Shown here: piece by piece, positions 35,610-44,644 of the stretch
Position numbering within the stretch: the stretch's first letter is position 1
Layout of the letters: each line of letters starts with the position of its first letter
NCBI GenBank assembly: GCA_017528825.1
Contig: JAFXOI010000001.1
Location: forward strand, 62,001-126,000
Source of the DNA: Elusimicrobiaceae bacterium
Lineage (GTDB): Bacteria; Elusimicrobiota; Elusimicrobia; Elusimicrobiales; Elusimicrobiaceae
DNA length: 64,000 nt
Reading direction: 5' to 3'
The notes under the pieces: generated by a model
Databases searched by the model: none
Seen by the model: only the letters and a program-made list of their open reading frames with translations
What the model was told of the DNA's origin: nothing
Translations under genes and position numbers: made by a program

Positions 35610-36833
35610 ATGAAATCTTTTCCGCGTTTTGTAGCCCTACGCTATATGCTGCACCGCAAAGGTTTGTTTGCGCTGATTACCACGCTCATCGGCGTGGCGG
35701 GCGTGAGCGTGGGCGTGGCTGCCTTAATCACCACCTTATCCGTGATGAACGGTTTTCAAAGCGATATTAAAGAAAAAATCATCGGGGCGCAAAGCCACAT
35801 TCTTATTTTCGGACGTATGAACGCGGACGTTTATCCGCAGAAAATCAGCCAATTAGAATCTTTGCCCGAAGTAGCCGGGGCCGCTCCCAACATTTACGGA
35901 CAAGCGATTATCTCCGCAAACGGACAAAGCGTCGGCGTAGTAATTCGTGGTTTAGACCCTGCACAAGAAGCTAAAATTAATAACTTGAACCAATCTCTGG
36001 TGGACGGCGCCTTTCAACCGACAGATTGGGAAGAATATGCCCCCGCCCCGCTGGTGCTGGGAACAGAACTGGCCGATAATCTCAATGCGGAAATCGGTGA
36101 TGACGTAGTGCTCATTTCCCCTCAATCTATCTCAACCAGTGCGGGGATGTTTCCTAAGATGAAAAAGTTTCGCATCAGCGGACTTTTACGCACGGGATAT
36201 TACGAATTTGACAATACTATTGCCTATGCACCGCTATCTGAAGCGAGTGATTTTTTAGGTCTCAAACAGGGTGTCACGGGCATTGCCGTTAAATTAAACG
36301 ACATGAATCAAGCCGAAAAATTGGTCCCGACCATTCAAGAGGCGGTGGGCTTTGGTTATGCGGTGCGCACCTTTGCACAAATGAACAGCACTCTCTATGC
36401 CGCTTTGAAATTGGAAAAAGCCGTGATGTTTATCATTCTCTTTTTAATTATCATCGTAGCTTCGTTAAACATTGCCTCTAATCTTATTCTTTTGGGAACG
36501 GAAAAATTGCGTGATATCGGCATTATGCGCTCCTTAGGTGCCAGCCCCAAAATGATACGCGGTATTTTCATGTGGGAAGCTATGATGACCGCTACGATCG
36601 GCATTGTATTGGGCGTAATGTTGGCGGTAGTATTGTGTTGGATCATTGCCACTTTTAATATAGTAGAACTTCCCGGTGATATTTATTATTTAACCAAGGT
36701 CCCTGTGCGTATGCAATGGGCCGATATTTTAGCTGTGATTGGCGGTAGCTATTTGGTGTGTTTTGCTGCGGGGTTATATCCGGCAGTAAAAGCGTCCCGC
36801 GTCAATCCAACGGATGCGATTCGTTATGGCTGA
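35610..36833 (+). CDS. lolC: Lipoprotein-releasing ABC transporter permease
   Basis: 407 aa from the ATG at 35610; the frame continues far upstream through the tRNA-Phe repeat region but that part is not protein-like. LolC/LolE topology: one N-terminal helix (about 20-45), a large periplasmic domain, then three helices. Signature segments are VSVGVAALITTLSVMNGF, IGIMRSLGASPKMI and the PAVKASRVNPTDAIRYG end. It extracts lipoproteins from the inner membrane with LolD, indicating an outer membrane. Overlaps lolD by 8 nt. Confidence 0.93.
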   Translation: MKSFPRFVALRYMLHRKGLFALITTLIGVAGVSVGVAALITTLSVMNGFQSDIKEKIIGAQSHILIFGRMNADVYPQKISQLESLPEVAGAAPNIYGQAIISANGQSVGVVIRGLDPAQEAKINNLNQSLVDGAFQPTDWEEYAPAPLVLGTELADNLNAEIGDDVVLISPQSISTSAGMFPKMKKFRISGLLRTGYYEFDNTIAYAPLSEASDFLGLKQGVTGIAVKLNDMNQAEKLVPTIQEAVGFGYAVRTFAQMNSTLYAALKLEKAVMFIILFLIIIVASLNIASNLILLGTEKLRDIGIMRSLGASPKMIRGIFMWEAMMTATIGIVLGVMLAVVLCWIIATFNIVELPGDIYYLTKVPVRMQWADILAVIGGSYLVCFAAGLYPAVKASRVNPTDAIRYG

Positions 36834-37497
36834 ACTGGTAGAAATTAAAAACTTAACTAAGATTTACGGCCAAGGCCAAGAAAACCTCTGTGTATTGGAA
36901 AATGCGGAGCTGACGGTGTCGCGCGGACATTTTGTAGTTTTGCTGGGCCCCAGCGGTAGCGGAAAAAGCACGCTACTTAACTTAATCGGATTACTGGACA
37001 GACCCACCTCCGGCCAAATTTTTCTTGAAGGAAAAGAGATTAGCCAAATCAAAAGCGAAAGCAAACGCTCGGCTTTGCGGCTGAAAAAAATGGGATTCGT
37101 TTTCCAATTTGACGGGCTACTACCGGAGTTTACGCTACTGGAAAATGTGGCTTTACCGGCGCTCATGCGCGGCAAAGAGGCAACGGCCCGCGCACAGAAA
37201 TTACTGGATCAATTTGGTATTGGCAACATTAGCCATAAAATGCCGGCTGATTTAAGCGGCGGGGAAAAGCAACGCGCCGCTATTGCACGGGCTTTGTGCA
37301 ATAAACCTGATTTATTACTGGCCGACGAACCCACCGGCAATTTAGATACGGCCCGCAAAGAGCAGGTATTTGCCGATTTTGCCGCCCTTGCCAAGCAGGG
37401 CTTAACCGTCTTAATGGTCACTCATGACGTGCACGCCGCCACCTTTGCTGATGCGGTATATAGATTGGAAAACCGCCGCTTGACCCGCACCCAATAA
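36826..37497 (+). CDS. lolD: Lipoprotein-releasing ABC transporter ATP-binding subunit
   Basis: 223 aa. Walker A GPSGSGKST 41-49, signature LSGGEKQR 143-150, Walker B LLLADEPTG about 163-171, H-switch in VTHDVH. The ATG at 36826 lies inside the end of lolC (overlap 8 nt), and the motif starting MAELVEIKNLTK matches the family; the in-frame ATG 12 nt earlier is less likely. Partner of LolC. Confidence 0.93.
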   Translation: MAELVEIKNLTKIYGQGQENLCVLENAELTVSRGHFVVLLGPSGSGKSTLLNLIGLLDRPTSGQIFLEGKEISQIKSESKRSALRLKKMGFVFQFDGLLPEFTLLENVALPALMRGKEATARAQKLLDQFGIGNISHKMPADLSGGEKQRAAIARALCNKPDLLLADEPTGNLDTARKEQVFADFAALAKQGLTVLMVTHDVHAATFADAVYRLENRRLTRTQ

Positions 37498-37548
37498 TCT
37501 GTAAAACTTAATAATAAATCCAACGATCAATAAAACAATATGCAAAAA

Positions 37549-37576
37549 ATACCCCGCTTATAAAGCGGTGTATTTT
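37549..37576 (+). terminator. Terminator after lolD
   Basis: ATACCCCGCTT pairs with AAGCGGTGTAT with one mismatch, followed by TTTTG. The next promoter overlaps its 3' end. Confidence 0.7.
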
Positions 37577-37584
37577 GTTATAAT
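37576..37584 (+). promoter_or_regulatory. Extended -10 promoter of structured RNA copy B
   Basis: TGTTATAAT followed by AAG, as at 17630 and 34777. Transcription would begin near 37591, 15-20 nt before the first hairpin of the RNA. Confidence 0.65.
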
Positions 37585-37590
37585 AAGAGA

Positions 37591-37855
37591 GTCGTATAGG
37601 AGCAAAAGTACCCGCGCACCAACGCGGTAAATTACAATTTCATCTGTTTTTGGAACCGTATGCAGAATACGGTGCGCTGTCGGAAATCTGACGGCACAGC
37701 TCACCTCCAAAGACAGTCGTTTTAGGCACAAGAAGAAAAGGGTCGCTCCTGATTTTTCTTGTGCCGAGTGTTTGCCGCACCTTTGGGTGCGGCAGACCAC
37801 GGCTGTTATGTGTTGGGTTAGGTGAGCTGGCTCAAGCATAACAGCCGTTTTTTTG
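37591..37855 (+). ncRNA. Structured RNA, copy B (unrecognised family)
   Basis: Same order of helices as copy A: P0 37612-37616/37623-37627; P1 37644-37654/37706-37716; P4 37725-37734/37756-37765; P5 37770-37781/37786-37797 (longer here); P6 ACGGCTGTTATG 37799-37810 with CATAACAGCCGT 37837-37848, then seven T. The pseudoknot is CAGCTCACCT (37697-37706) with AGGTGAGCTG (37820-37829), perfect and different in sequence from copy A. The final T run ends about 39 nt before the pseudopilin ATG. Confidence 0.87.
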
Positions 37856-37892
37856 CGTCCGTTTTCCAAAACAGAATTGAAAGGAGAGTCGT

Positions 37893-38819
37893 ATGCAAAA
37901 AAACAGACATGCCTTCACACTAGTAGAACTATTAGTCGTCGTACTCATTATAGGAGTTTTATCAGCTATTGCTATCCCCATGTATCAAGGAGCTGTAGAT
38001 AAAAGCCATTGGAGCACTATGCTCCCCGGAGCTAAAGCGATAAAAGACGCCGAAGAAGCTATCAAAATGAGCAATGGAGCTTATACAGATAATATGGCTA
38101 ATTTAGATGTTACTATGAATAATGCAGATTTAACCTTTGCTTTAGTAACACCTAATAATACGGCCGACCCGAATGTAATCAGAGTGACGAATAGTAAGTT
38201 AGCCAATGTACGGTTAGCCAGTTATTTAGATGATAACCCGAAATTTGCCGGGCAGTTACATTGTGAAGCCAAGACGGGTGATGAGCGCGCGGAAAGACTG
38301 TGCGGAAAATTACTTATGGGGCAAGAACTAACCTCATCAGACGGCTATACGGGCTATCTACTAGACCAAGAAATCGACAAAGCCACGTGTGATCATGCTA
38401 GTCGCAGTTGGAGTACAAGCAAAACAAAATGTTATAAGACAACGGCAGATAGATGTGAAGCATTAGGTCTGGGTGTTGTAGCAGGAATGAATGAGCAATG
38501 CGGATATGTAGATGGAGCTGAGAAAACGATCGGATCCGAAGGAATTTGCATGGGCAGTAAAAATGCCGGCTGTCACAGATCAAAATTTGAAAATGGAGGT
38601 GCTTGTGTGTCTGACGTAAAGTGGGGGTGTCTAGGCAATAGTTATACAAACGGTTCTATTTGTTACGGCGATTGGAATGATTGTGGCACTACTCATCCAA
38701 ACTATATAAATTCCTATGATGAAACTTCTTGTTGTTGTGCAAAGAATGGCACCAGCGGTTGTGGATCCGCTCCGACATGTCAGTCGCGCGGCATCGCATG
38801 TGACCCGCAATATTTATAA
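37893..38819 (+). CDS. Pseudopilin with a cysteine-rich C-terminal extension
   Basis: 308 aa. Leader MQKNRHAFTLVELL: the residue before the helix is Ala, not Gly, which is less usual for prepilin peptidase. The helix (VVVLIIGVLSAIAIP) and a pilin head follow to about residue 130. The remaining about 180 residues hold most of the 18 cysteines in pairs such as GICMGSKNAGC, GACVSDVKWGC and a SCCC triplet, a pattern like repeated disulfide loops. AAGGAG ribosome site. Directly downstream of RNA copy B. Function unknown; extracellular disulfide-stabilised tip or adhesin is a guess. Confidence 0.85.
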   Translation: MQKNRHAFTLVELLVVVLIIGVLSAIAIPMYQGAVDKSHWSTMLPGAKAIKDAEEAIKMSNGAYTDNMANLDVTMNNADLTFALVTPNNTADPNVIRVTNSKLANVRLASYLDDNPKFAGQLHCEAKTGDERAERLCGKLLMGQELTSSDGYTGYLLDQEIDKATCDHASRSWSTSKTKCYKTTADRCEALGLGVVAGMNEQCGYVDGAEKTIGSEGICMGSKNAGCHRSKFENGGACVSDVKWGCLGNSYTNGSICYGDWNDCGTTHPNYINSYDETSCCCAKNGTSGCGSAPTCQSRGIACDPQYL

Positions 38820-38841
38820 TAGAATCAACTGAGAGTGTATC

Positions 38842-38877
38842 AAAAATCCCGCGCCACACAATGGACGCGGGATTTTT
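38842..38877. terminator. Bidirectional terminator between pilin and msbA
   Basis: AAAAATCCCGCG pairs perfectly with CGCGGGATTTTT. Serves both converging genes. Confidence 0.92.
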
Positions 38878-38893
38878 AACCGAAATAAACACG

Positions 38894-40666
38894 CTATTTA
38901 TTTTCATGCGGTTTAAATTGCATGGAGTAGAGAGCCGCGTAGGCACCTGCTTTCTTAAGCAATTCGTCATGCGTTCCTTCTTCCGCAATTTTTCCATCAT
39001 TAATCACCACAATTTTGTCGGCGTTTTGAATCGTGGACAAGCGGTGGGCAATGACAATTACCGTACGGTTCTTCATCAAGTTATCCAACGCTTCTTGCAC
39101 CACTTTTTCAGATTTGTTATCCAATGCGCTGGTCGCCTCGTCCAAAATTACAATCGGCGCATTCTTTACAAATGCCCGCGCAATAGCTAAACGCTGTTTC
39201 TGTCCGCCGGAAAGTAAAATGCCGCGTTCACCAATCTCGGTGTCCAATTGCTGGGGTAATTCTTTGACAAAAGTGTCCAAACAGGCATTTTTCAAAGCCG
39301 CCCAAATGGTCTCTTCACTGGCGCCGGCGTTGCCCAATAAAATATTTTCCCGAATCGTACCGGAAAATAAGAAATTGTCCTGAAACACCATGGCAATTAA
39401 TTGACGTAAACTTTTCTGTTGTACATCACGTATATTATGCCCGTCAATTTTAATGGCCCCTTGTTTAATTTCATAGAGTCGGGGCAACAGAGCAGAAATA
39501 GTGGTCTTTCCGCCACCGGAATTACCCACCAAGGCTACCGTACTGCCTACAGGAATTTCTAAATTAATATCCTTCAAGACCTCACGACCCGGGACATATT
39601 CAAAATGCACATGTTCAAAGGTAATCTTTTTGCGTACTTCTGTTAAAACAAGAGCATTGTCCCGATCTGTAATACTGGGTTGTAAATCTAAAATTTCAAA
39701 AATACGGACAATAGCCAAGAACGAATTTTGAATGGCAATATAGTTATTCCCGACAGATTTGAGCGGTGTATATAACATCATTAATGCCGCCACAAATGCC
39801 ACAAAGTTACCACTGGTAATCTTCCCTGTAATAATCAAATGGCCTCCCCATCCGATTACAATAGCCACCCCAATAGACATCAAAAAGTGCATCAGCGGGC
39901 TAAGCCAGTTAGTTCTTTTGACCATCCGCATAGCCAAATCAAAGGTCATATCCGTTACATGATGGAAGCGGTGCTTAAATTCTTCCTCTAAGGTAAAGGA
40001 GCGAATGGTTTTATTTCCGGCAAACGTTTCGTTGTAAATGGTAATAATGTAAGATAAATTGCCGACGGTTTTTTTCATCAGATTTTTCATGTTTTTGCGC
40101 ACTACGCTCATCGGATAAACAAAAAATCCCAACACAGCCACCGCCACTAAAGCCAGCTGCCACGAGTTGTACAATAATACACAAATCAAAGAGATAGATG
40201 AAAATGTTTTCGATAAAAATTGTTTGGTATTATTGACCAATCCGGAGGATGCAGTTTCAGCATCGTTAGAATAACGCATCACAATGGTACCGGAATTATT
40301 TTTATCAAAATAGCTGGTATCCATGGCAAGTAGCTTTTTATACAAATCGCGTTTGACTCCAATCGTGATTTTTTGCGCCACCCAGGTATTAAAATAGTTA
40401 GAAGCGTAAATTAAAATCCCCTGTACCACCGTAAATCCCACAATCAAAAAGGGAATCATGGCAGAAAAATGAGGTTGTTTATCCACCATCACTTTATCCA
40501 TAAAGGGCTTAAGAAACATTGCCACGGCCCCGTCCAACGCACCCACCGGTATGGTAAGTGCCACGCCGACACAGGCCCGGAACCAATACGGCTTAATATA
40601 GGGCCACATTCGGCGAAAATTTTTAGCTAGTGTGTTTTTGTTGATAAGTTGTAATATTTTTTTCAT
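38894..40666 (-). CDS. msbA: MsbA-like ABC transporter (lipid A / lipid-linked glycan flippase)
   Basis: 590 aa half-transporter. Six transmembrane helices (about 25-300) precede an ATPase with Walker A GNSGGGKTT, Q-loop FQDNFLF, signature LSGGQKQR, Walker B IVILDEATSALD and an IAHRLSTI H-loop. It fits the MsbA subfamily of type IV exporters. The ATG at 40666 follows AAGG by 5 nt; a GTG at 40678 overlaps the preceding stop. Last gene of a leftward glycan cluster, so it may export a lipid-linked glycan rather than lipid A. Confidence 0.85.
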   Translation of the reverse strand: MKKILQLINKNTLAKNFRRMWPYIKPYWFRACVGVALTIPVGALDGAVAMFLKPFMDKVMVDKQPHFSAMIPFLIVGFTVVQGILIYASNYFNTWVAQKITIGVKRDLYKKLLAMDTSYFDKNNSGTIVMRYSNDAETASSGLVNNTKQFLSKTFSSISLICVLLYNSWQLALVAVAVLGFFVYPMSVVRKNMKNLMKKTVGNLSYIITIYNETFAGNKTIRSFTLEEEFKHRFHHVTDMTFDLAMRMVKRTNWLSPLMHFLMSIGVAIVIGWGGHLIITGKITSGNFVAFVAALMMLYTPLKSVGNNYIAIQNSFLAIVRIFEILDLQPSITDRDNALVLTEVRKKITFEHVHFEYVPGREVLKDINLEIPVGSTVALVGNSGGGKTTISALLPRLYEIKQGAIKIDGHNIRDVQQKSLRQLIAMVFQDNFLFSGTIRENILLGNAGASEETIWAALKNACLDTFVKELPQQLDTEIGERGILLSGGQKQRLAIARAFVKNAPIVILDEATSALDNKSEKVVQEALDNLMKNRTVIVIAHRLSTIQNADKIVVINDGKIAEEGTHDELLKKAGAYAALYSMQFKPHENK

Positions 40667-40674
40667 AATAACCT

Positions 40675-41634
40675 TCACTTAAAAAAATGCAAAACGGCTA
40701 ACTTAGAAGATAGGATATCATATTTACGTTGATATTTCTGACGCCACTTTCCCCATAAGAAAGTTTTGCCCCATTTATACTTTGCTAACTTGTGATACTC
40801 TTTGCAATCTTGCGGCATAAAAAATAATCCATTCATTTCAATCACACGTACATCTTTCTGTTTTTTCAGCTTCATCATAAAAAGCGACAGCGTAAATTCC
40901 CCCAAGTAGCCTAAAAACCGTTTTTTAGCTACAGAAAAACCGGTAGAATCTATTTGTGCATCGACGCTCTGCAAAACTGAAAACAGAAAATGACAATACT
41001 GATCAAATAAATCTTTACGCATGACCGACATATTACACAAATATCCATAAGTGCCGTTTGAAAATTGTTCCAGCTCTGTGAGATAATCCGGAAATAAATT
41101 TTTAACAGTAGCGGCCCAAACATCAAAAATTTCATAAGTCATTTCTTCCGAATGCAAAAAACAATCTCGCATATTTCCTTGCCCAATACGCGGAAGACTA
41201 TTATACGGTTTAAGAACCATACAATCATACTGGGTAAAGTAAGAGCGAATGATATCATCTGTTAAATAAGTTAAATACCGCTCGCAAATAGGAGGAAACA
41301 TATACACCGGTGACTGCGGTAGCCAAGTAACATCTTTATTCGGGATAGGCAGGGCCGGATTAAACAGAAAATGCCGTCTATCGTGCATCAGCCCTATAAA
41401 ATCCGGATTTCCCAACTTATCTTGGTTTTTCCATGCCCAATATAACGCAGTCAACTCATTGTATTTTAGATTTTGTTTCGAGATATTTTCCCCACTATTG
41501 TCATGCAACATGTCCGGAAATAAGTCCGGCGCCAACGCACTACCCGTCTGAACAGGGCACAACACCTCGCTATTTATCGCGGGGCAACGTTGATCATGAT
41601 GGGCAACAAGAATCTTAACTTTAGGGCTATTCAT
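40675..41634 (-). CDS. DUF4422 glycosyltransferase-like protein
   Basis: 319 aa. It starts MNSPKVKILVAHHDQRC and contains the DUF4422 core: PVQTGSAL, DNSGENIS, YNELTALYWAWKN, IGLMHDRRHFLFN. DUF4422 proteins are capsule/LPS glycosyltransferase-like. The Tyr of the usual HYRRHF motif is Asp here. Overlaps msbA and the next DUF4422 gene by about 4 nt. Acceptor and donor unknown. Confidence 0.85.
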   Translation of the reverse strand: MNSPKVKILVAHHDQRCPAINSEVLCPVQTGSALAPDLFPDMLHDNSGENISKQNLKYNELTALYWAWKNQDKLGNPDFIGLMHDRRHFLFNPALPIPNKDVTWLPQSPVYMFPPICERYLTYLTDDIIRSYFTQYDCMVLKPYNSLPRIGQGNMRDCFLHSEEMTYEIFDVWAATVKNLFPDYLTELEQFSNGTYGYLCNMSVMRKDLFDQYCHFLFSVLQSVDAQIDSTGFSVAKKRFLGYLGEFTLSLFMMKLKKQKDVRVIEMNGLFFMPQDCKEYHKLAKYKWGKTFLWGKWRQKYQRKYDILSSKLAVLHFFK

Positions 41635-42683
41635 CGTTTTTTCAACTCTTTGAAAAACAATTCTTCTTCTAAATCCGTAATTTTACTTTCCAAGACAGCT
41701 AATTGTTTTTCTTGCATCTCTAATCTTTTTACCAATAACCGTGCACGGTTATGACGTTTCAGTTTAATCTGTTTACCAAACAGAACTAATACTTTGTGGG
41801 TGGAGGTATTGATAATGGCAAAATAATCAGACAGTTTTTTAGTAAAGGAACTATTTTTCTCCGTCAAGAACAAGGCGTCTAAGTAACTTATCTTACGCGA
41901 TGATTCTTGCTGTAGTTTCATGACAAAAATGGTCAACAAATATTCCCCCAAAAATCCCAGGAAACGTTCCTCTTGTCCTTTAAACGAACTACTGTCCACC
42001 CGCTTATCTAATTCTTTTAGAACACGGAAACAGAACGAGGAATATTCAAAAAACAAATCTTTTTTCATGATAAACATATTACAAGCATGCAATGTGTGCC
42101 CGTACATAAATTGTCTAAGATACGGCACATAGTCAGGCGTTACATCACACACAACCTGGACAAATTGATTCCAAACATCCCGCCTACTACCCGGTACATA
42201 ATTGAGGAAATGATGTTTCATATATAAATCACCCGGGGCAAACTGACGGATATCATAGGGTTTAATTACGTAACAATCCGCTTGTTCCTTTAACGTCGCC
42301 AGGATTGCTTCCGGATAGAGGTTTTTTTCACACGAAGCATCCTGGGCAGCGATTTTGTAAATGGGCATTCCGGGGAACCATGAAGCTTTATTCTGTAAGG
42401 AAAAGTTTTCATCAAACACAAAATGCCGGCGATAATGCATAAAACCTACATAATCCGGATTTCCTATTTCTTCATAATGCTTCCATACCCAATATTGGGC
42501 TGAGAGTTCATTATAACGCGGATTCTCTTTAGAAACATTATCTCCGGTATCATCTCCAAGCATTCCTTCAAAAGATTTCGTGGCGATGGCACGCCCCGTT
42601 TGAATCGGAGTAATAATTTCATTTTTAAACAATTTATGTTCGTCTTTATAAGAAATAAAAATTTTCACTTTTGGTGAGTTCAT
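41631..42683 (-). CDS. DUF4422 glycosyltransferase-like protein
   Basis: 350 aa paralogue of the neighbouring gene: FISYKDEHKLF, PIQTGRAI, GDDTGDNVSKENPRYNELSAQYWVWKH, HYRRHFVFD. A coiled-coil-like C-terminus (KRLEMQEKQLAVLESKITDLEEELFFKEL) extends about 40 residues past the core, perhaps for oligomerisation. Its N-terminal segment is very close at DNA level to the same part of the next gene (42713), suggesting recent duplication or gene conversion. Confidence 0.85.
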   Translation of the reverse strand: MNSPKVKIFISYKDEHKLFKNEIITPIQTGRAIATKSFEGMLGDDTGDNVSKENPRYNELSAQYWVWKHYEEIGNPDYVGFMHYRRHFVFDENFSLQNKASWFPGMPIYKIAAQDASCEKNLYPEAILATLKEQADCYVIKPYDIRQFAPGDLYMKHHFLNYVPGSRRDVWNQFVQVVCDVTPDYVPYLRQFMYGHTLHACNMFIMKKDLFFEYSSFCFRVLKELDKRVDSSSFKGQEERFLGFLGEYLLTIFVMKLQQESSRKISYLDALFLTEKNSSFTKKLSDYFAIINTSTHKVLVLFGKQIKLKRHNRARLLVKRLEMQEKQLAVLESKITDLEEELFFKELKKR

Positions 42684-42712
42684 TTCATAATCCTATATTT
42701 TGCCTGTCAAAA

Positions 42713-44644
42713 TTAGTTATGTTGGGAAAGCCAATGACGGGCTTGAGATACTTTTTGTTTATACATTGATTTTTTATTGTTATATTTGACTCGTAGGTTT
42801 CCCCAAACAAAAGGAAGAATTATTTTATATTTATAATAATGCAACAAGTTTTTATGATAGTTAAACAACAAGTTCGTATTCGCACTTAATTGCGTAATTT
42901 CATGCTTCCATTTTCGTTCTAATATCATTTCTAATATCATTTCATAGAAAGGAGTTTTGCGGGCATATTTCCACCAAATATCTGCCATTTCATTTTCTAA
43001 ATAATACCAAGGTTTTTCACTTCCGGCAAAATGTATGATTTTTGGAGATAATCTATCTTGTTTGTATTTAACAGCAAATTCATAGGGCATCCACTCTATC
43101 ATGGATTTATACACACTATTTAAAGTAGGAAAATTCCATGCAGAGGGAATATATTTGATAGTGGATTGAAAAAATTTGTTTAATCCATCTTGCTCTAATA
43201 TTCTAAATTGCGTATGAGATACCAATTCTAATAATTTATTCGAATATCGATTTTTATTAAATTCTTCCACATTTAACAACATAACACCGGTATTAAAATA
43301 ATTATATAGATTTTCTAAGTTCAACACATCTCGTGCATATTCTCGCCAGTCTAACTTTGGATTATTTACGAATATTCCCCAAATATAATCCTGCACGGCC
43401 CCTAAGGGATATTTATCAATATTGATATCATACAATTCTGCAATATCTGCATTAAATAATAAGTCCACATCTGTAAAAACTATTTTTTTATAATGCCTAA
43501 ATATATAAGGAGAAACTAATCTAAAATAACATTCCAAGTTATAACAAGAAGGATAATGTAAATTATATTTTTCAAACAAATCAACCGGATTATAGAATCT
43601 TAAAGAAATGTTTTCTTGTTCAATTTGTTTTTTTAAAATTGCTTTATTTTCATCTGTAATATTTCGTTCAAAAACGACAATATCATAATTATGGTCTTTT
43701 GATACATGGTCCTGTAAAGATTGCAAACAAACTGATAAATAGGGCACATATTCATTACTCGAAGACATAGCAACAGCGACATTATTTTTTTGAAATACTG
43801 GAAATAATTCTTCTTGTTCTTTTGTATTTAAGAAATAAACGCCATCCAATTGTTTGATTTTAAGATTTGAATTTTTTTCTTTCAAATGCACAAATAGAGT
43901 TAATAACATCTCGCCAAAATAGCCACAGAATCGAAGTGCTTGTGAGGAATAACCTTGTATATCAATTTTTTTAGTTACATTTTCTAAAATCTTAAATAAA
44001 AAACTAGAATATTCAAAAAAGAGCTCTTTTTTCATGACAAACATATTACATAAACATTGAAAATTAGTTGTCTTAAGATAGTTGACCTCTTTTTGCAACT
44101 CAGGATATAATTGTAAAATTGACTCTATTAAAATATCAAAATTTTTTCCATTTGCTTGAGGAACATTTTGGGTATAACAATCTCTAATGTTACGAAAAGT
44201 TGGATTTATTTTCTGAATATCAATTTTTTTTAAAATCAATATATCGTTTCCCAAAACTGCATTTTGTATTGCCAAATCAGATAAATTTGTTTCTATATAA
44301 GACGTAGTTATTGACGGCTCAAAAAATATAGTATGATTCAACCATCTTTGATTTGAATGTTCATACGCCTCATTAAATAAAAAATGCCGACGATAATGCA
44401 TGAAACCCACATAGTCCGGATTGCCTATTTCTTCATAATGCTTCCACACCCAATATTGGGCAGACAGTTCATTATAACACGGATTTTCTTTGGAAATATT
44501 ATCCCCCGTATCATCACCCAACATATTTTCAAATACTTCATTAGAAATAGCTCTTCCTGTTTGAATGGGGGATATGATATTCGAGCGTAAAACTTTATTT
44601 TTTTCTTTATATGTTACAAATATTTTAATATTACTTTTCATCAT
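42713..44644 (-). CDS. DUF4422-GT8 fusion glycosyltransferase
   Basis: 643 aa with two transferase modules. Residues about 1-290 are DUF4422 (PIQTGRAIS, GDDTGDNISKENPCYNELSAQYWVWKH, HYRRHFLF). Residues about 295-600 are GT8 (VAMSSSNEYVPYLSVCLQSLQDH, DxD-type FTDVDLLFN, a late IIHFAGSEKPWYY loop). One polypeptide would thus add two linked sugars. The gene is visibly AT-richer than its neighbours, apart from the DUF4422 start. Its stop-side neighbour is another DUF4422 gene. Confidence 0.85.
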   Translation of the reverse strand: MMKSNIKIFVTYKEKNKVLRSNIISPIQTGRAISNEVFENMLGDDTGDNISKENPCYNELSAQYWVWKHYEEIGNPDYVGFMHYRRHFLFNEAYEHSNQRWLNHTIFFEPSITTSYIETNLSDLAIQNAVLGNDILILKKIDIQKINPTFRNIRDCYTQNVPQANGKNFDILIESILQLYPELQKEVNYLKTTNFQCLCNMFVMKKELFFEYSSFLFKILENVTKKIDIQGYSSQALRFCGYFGEMLLTLFVHLKEKNSNLKIKQLDGVYFLNTKEQEELFPVFQKNNVAVAMSSSNEYVPYLSVCLQSLQDHVSKDHNYDIVVFERNITDENKAILKKQIEQENISLRFYNPVDLFEKYNLHYPSCYNLECYFRLVSPYIFRHYKKIVFTDVDLLFNADIAELYDINIDKYPLGAVQDYIWGIFVNNPKLDWREYARDVLNLENLYNYFNTGVMLLNVEEFNKNRYSNKLLELVSHTQFRILEQDGLNKFFQSTIKYIPSAWNFPTLNSVYKSMIEWMPYEFAVKYKQDRLSPKIIHFAGSEKPWYYLENEMADIWWKYARKTPFYEMILEMILERKWKHEITQLSANTNLLFNYHKNLLHYYKYKIILPFVWGNLRVKYNNKKSMYKQKVSQARHWLSQHN

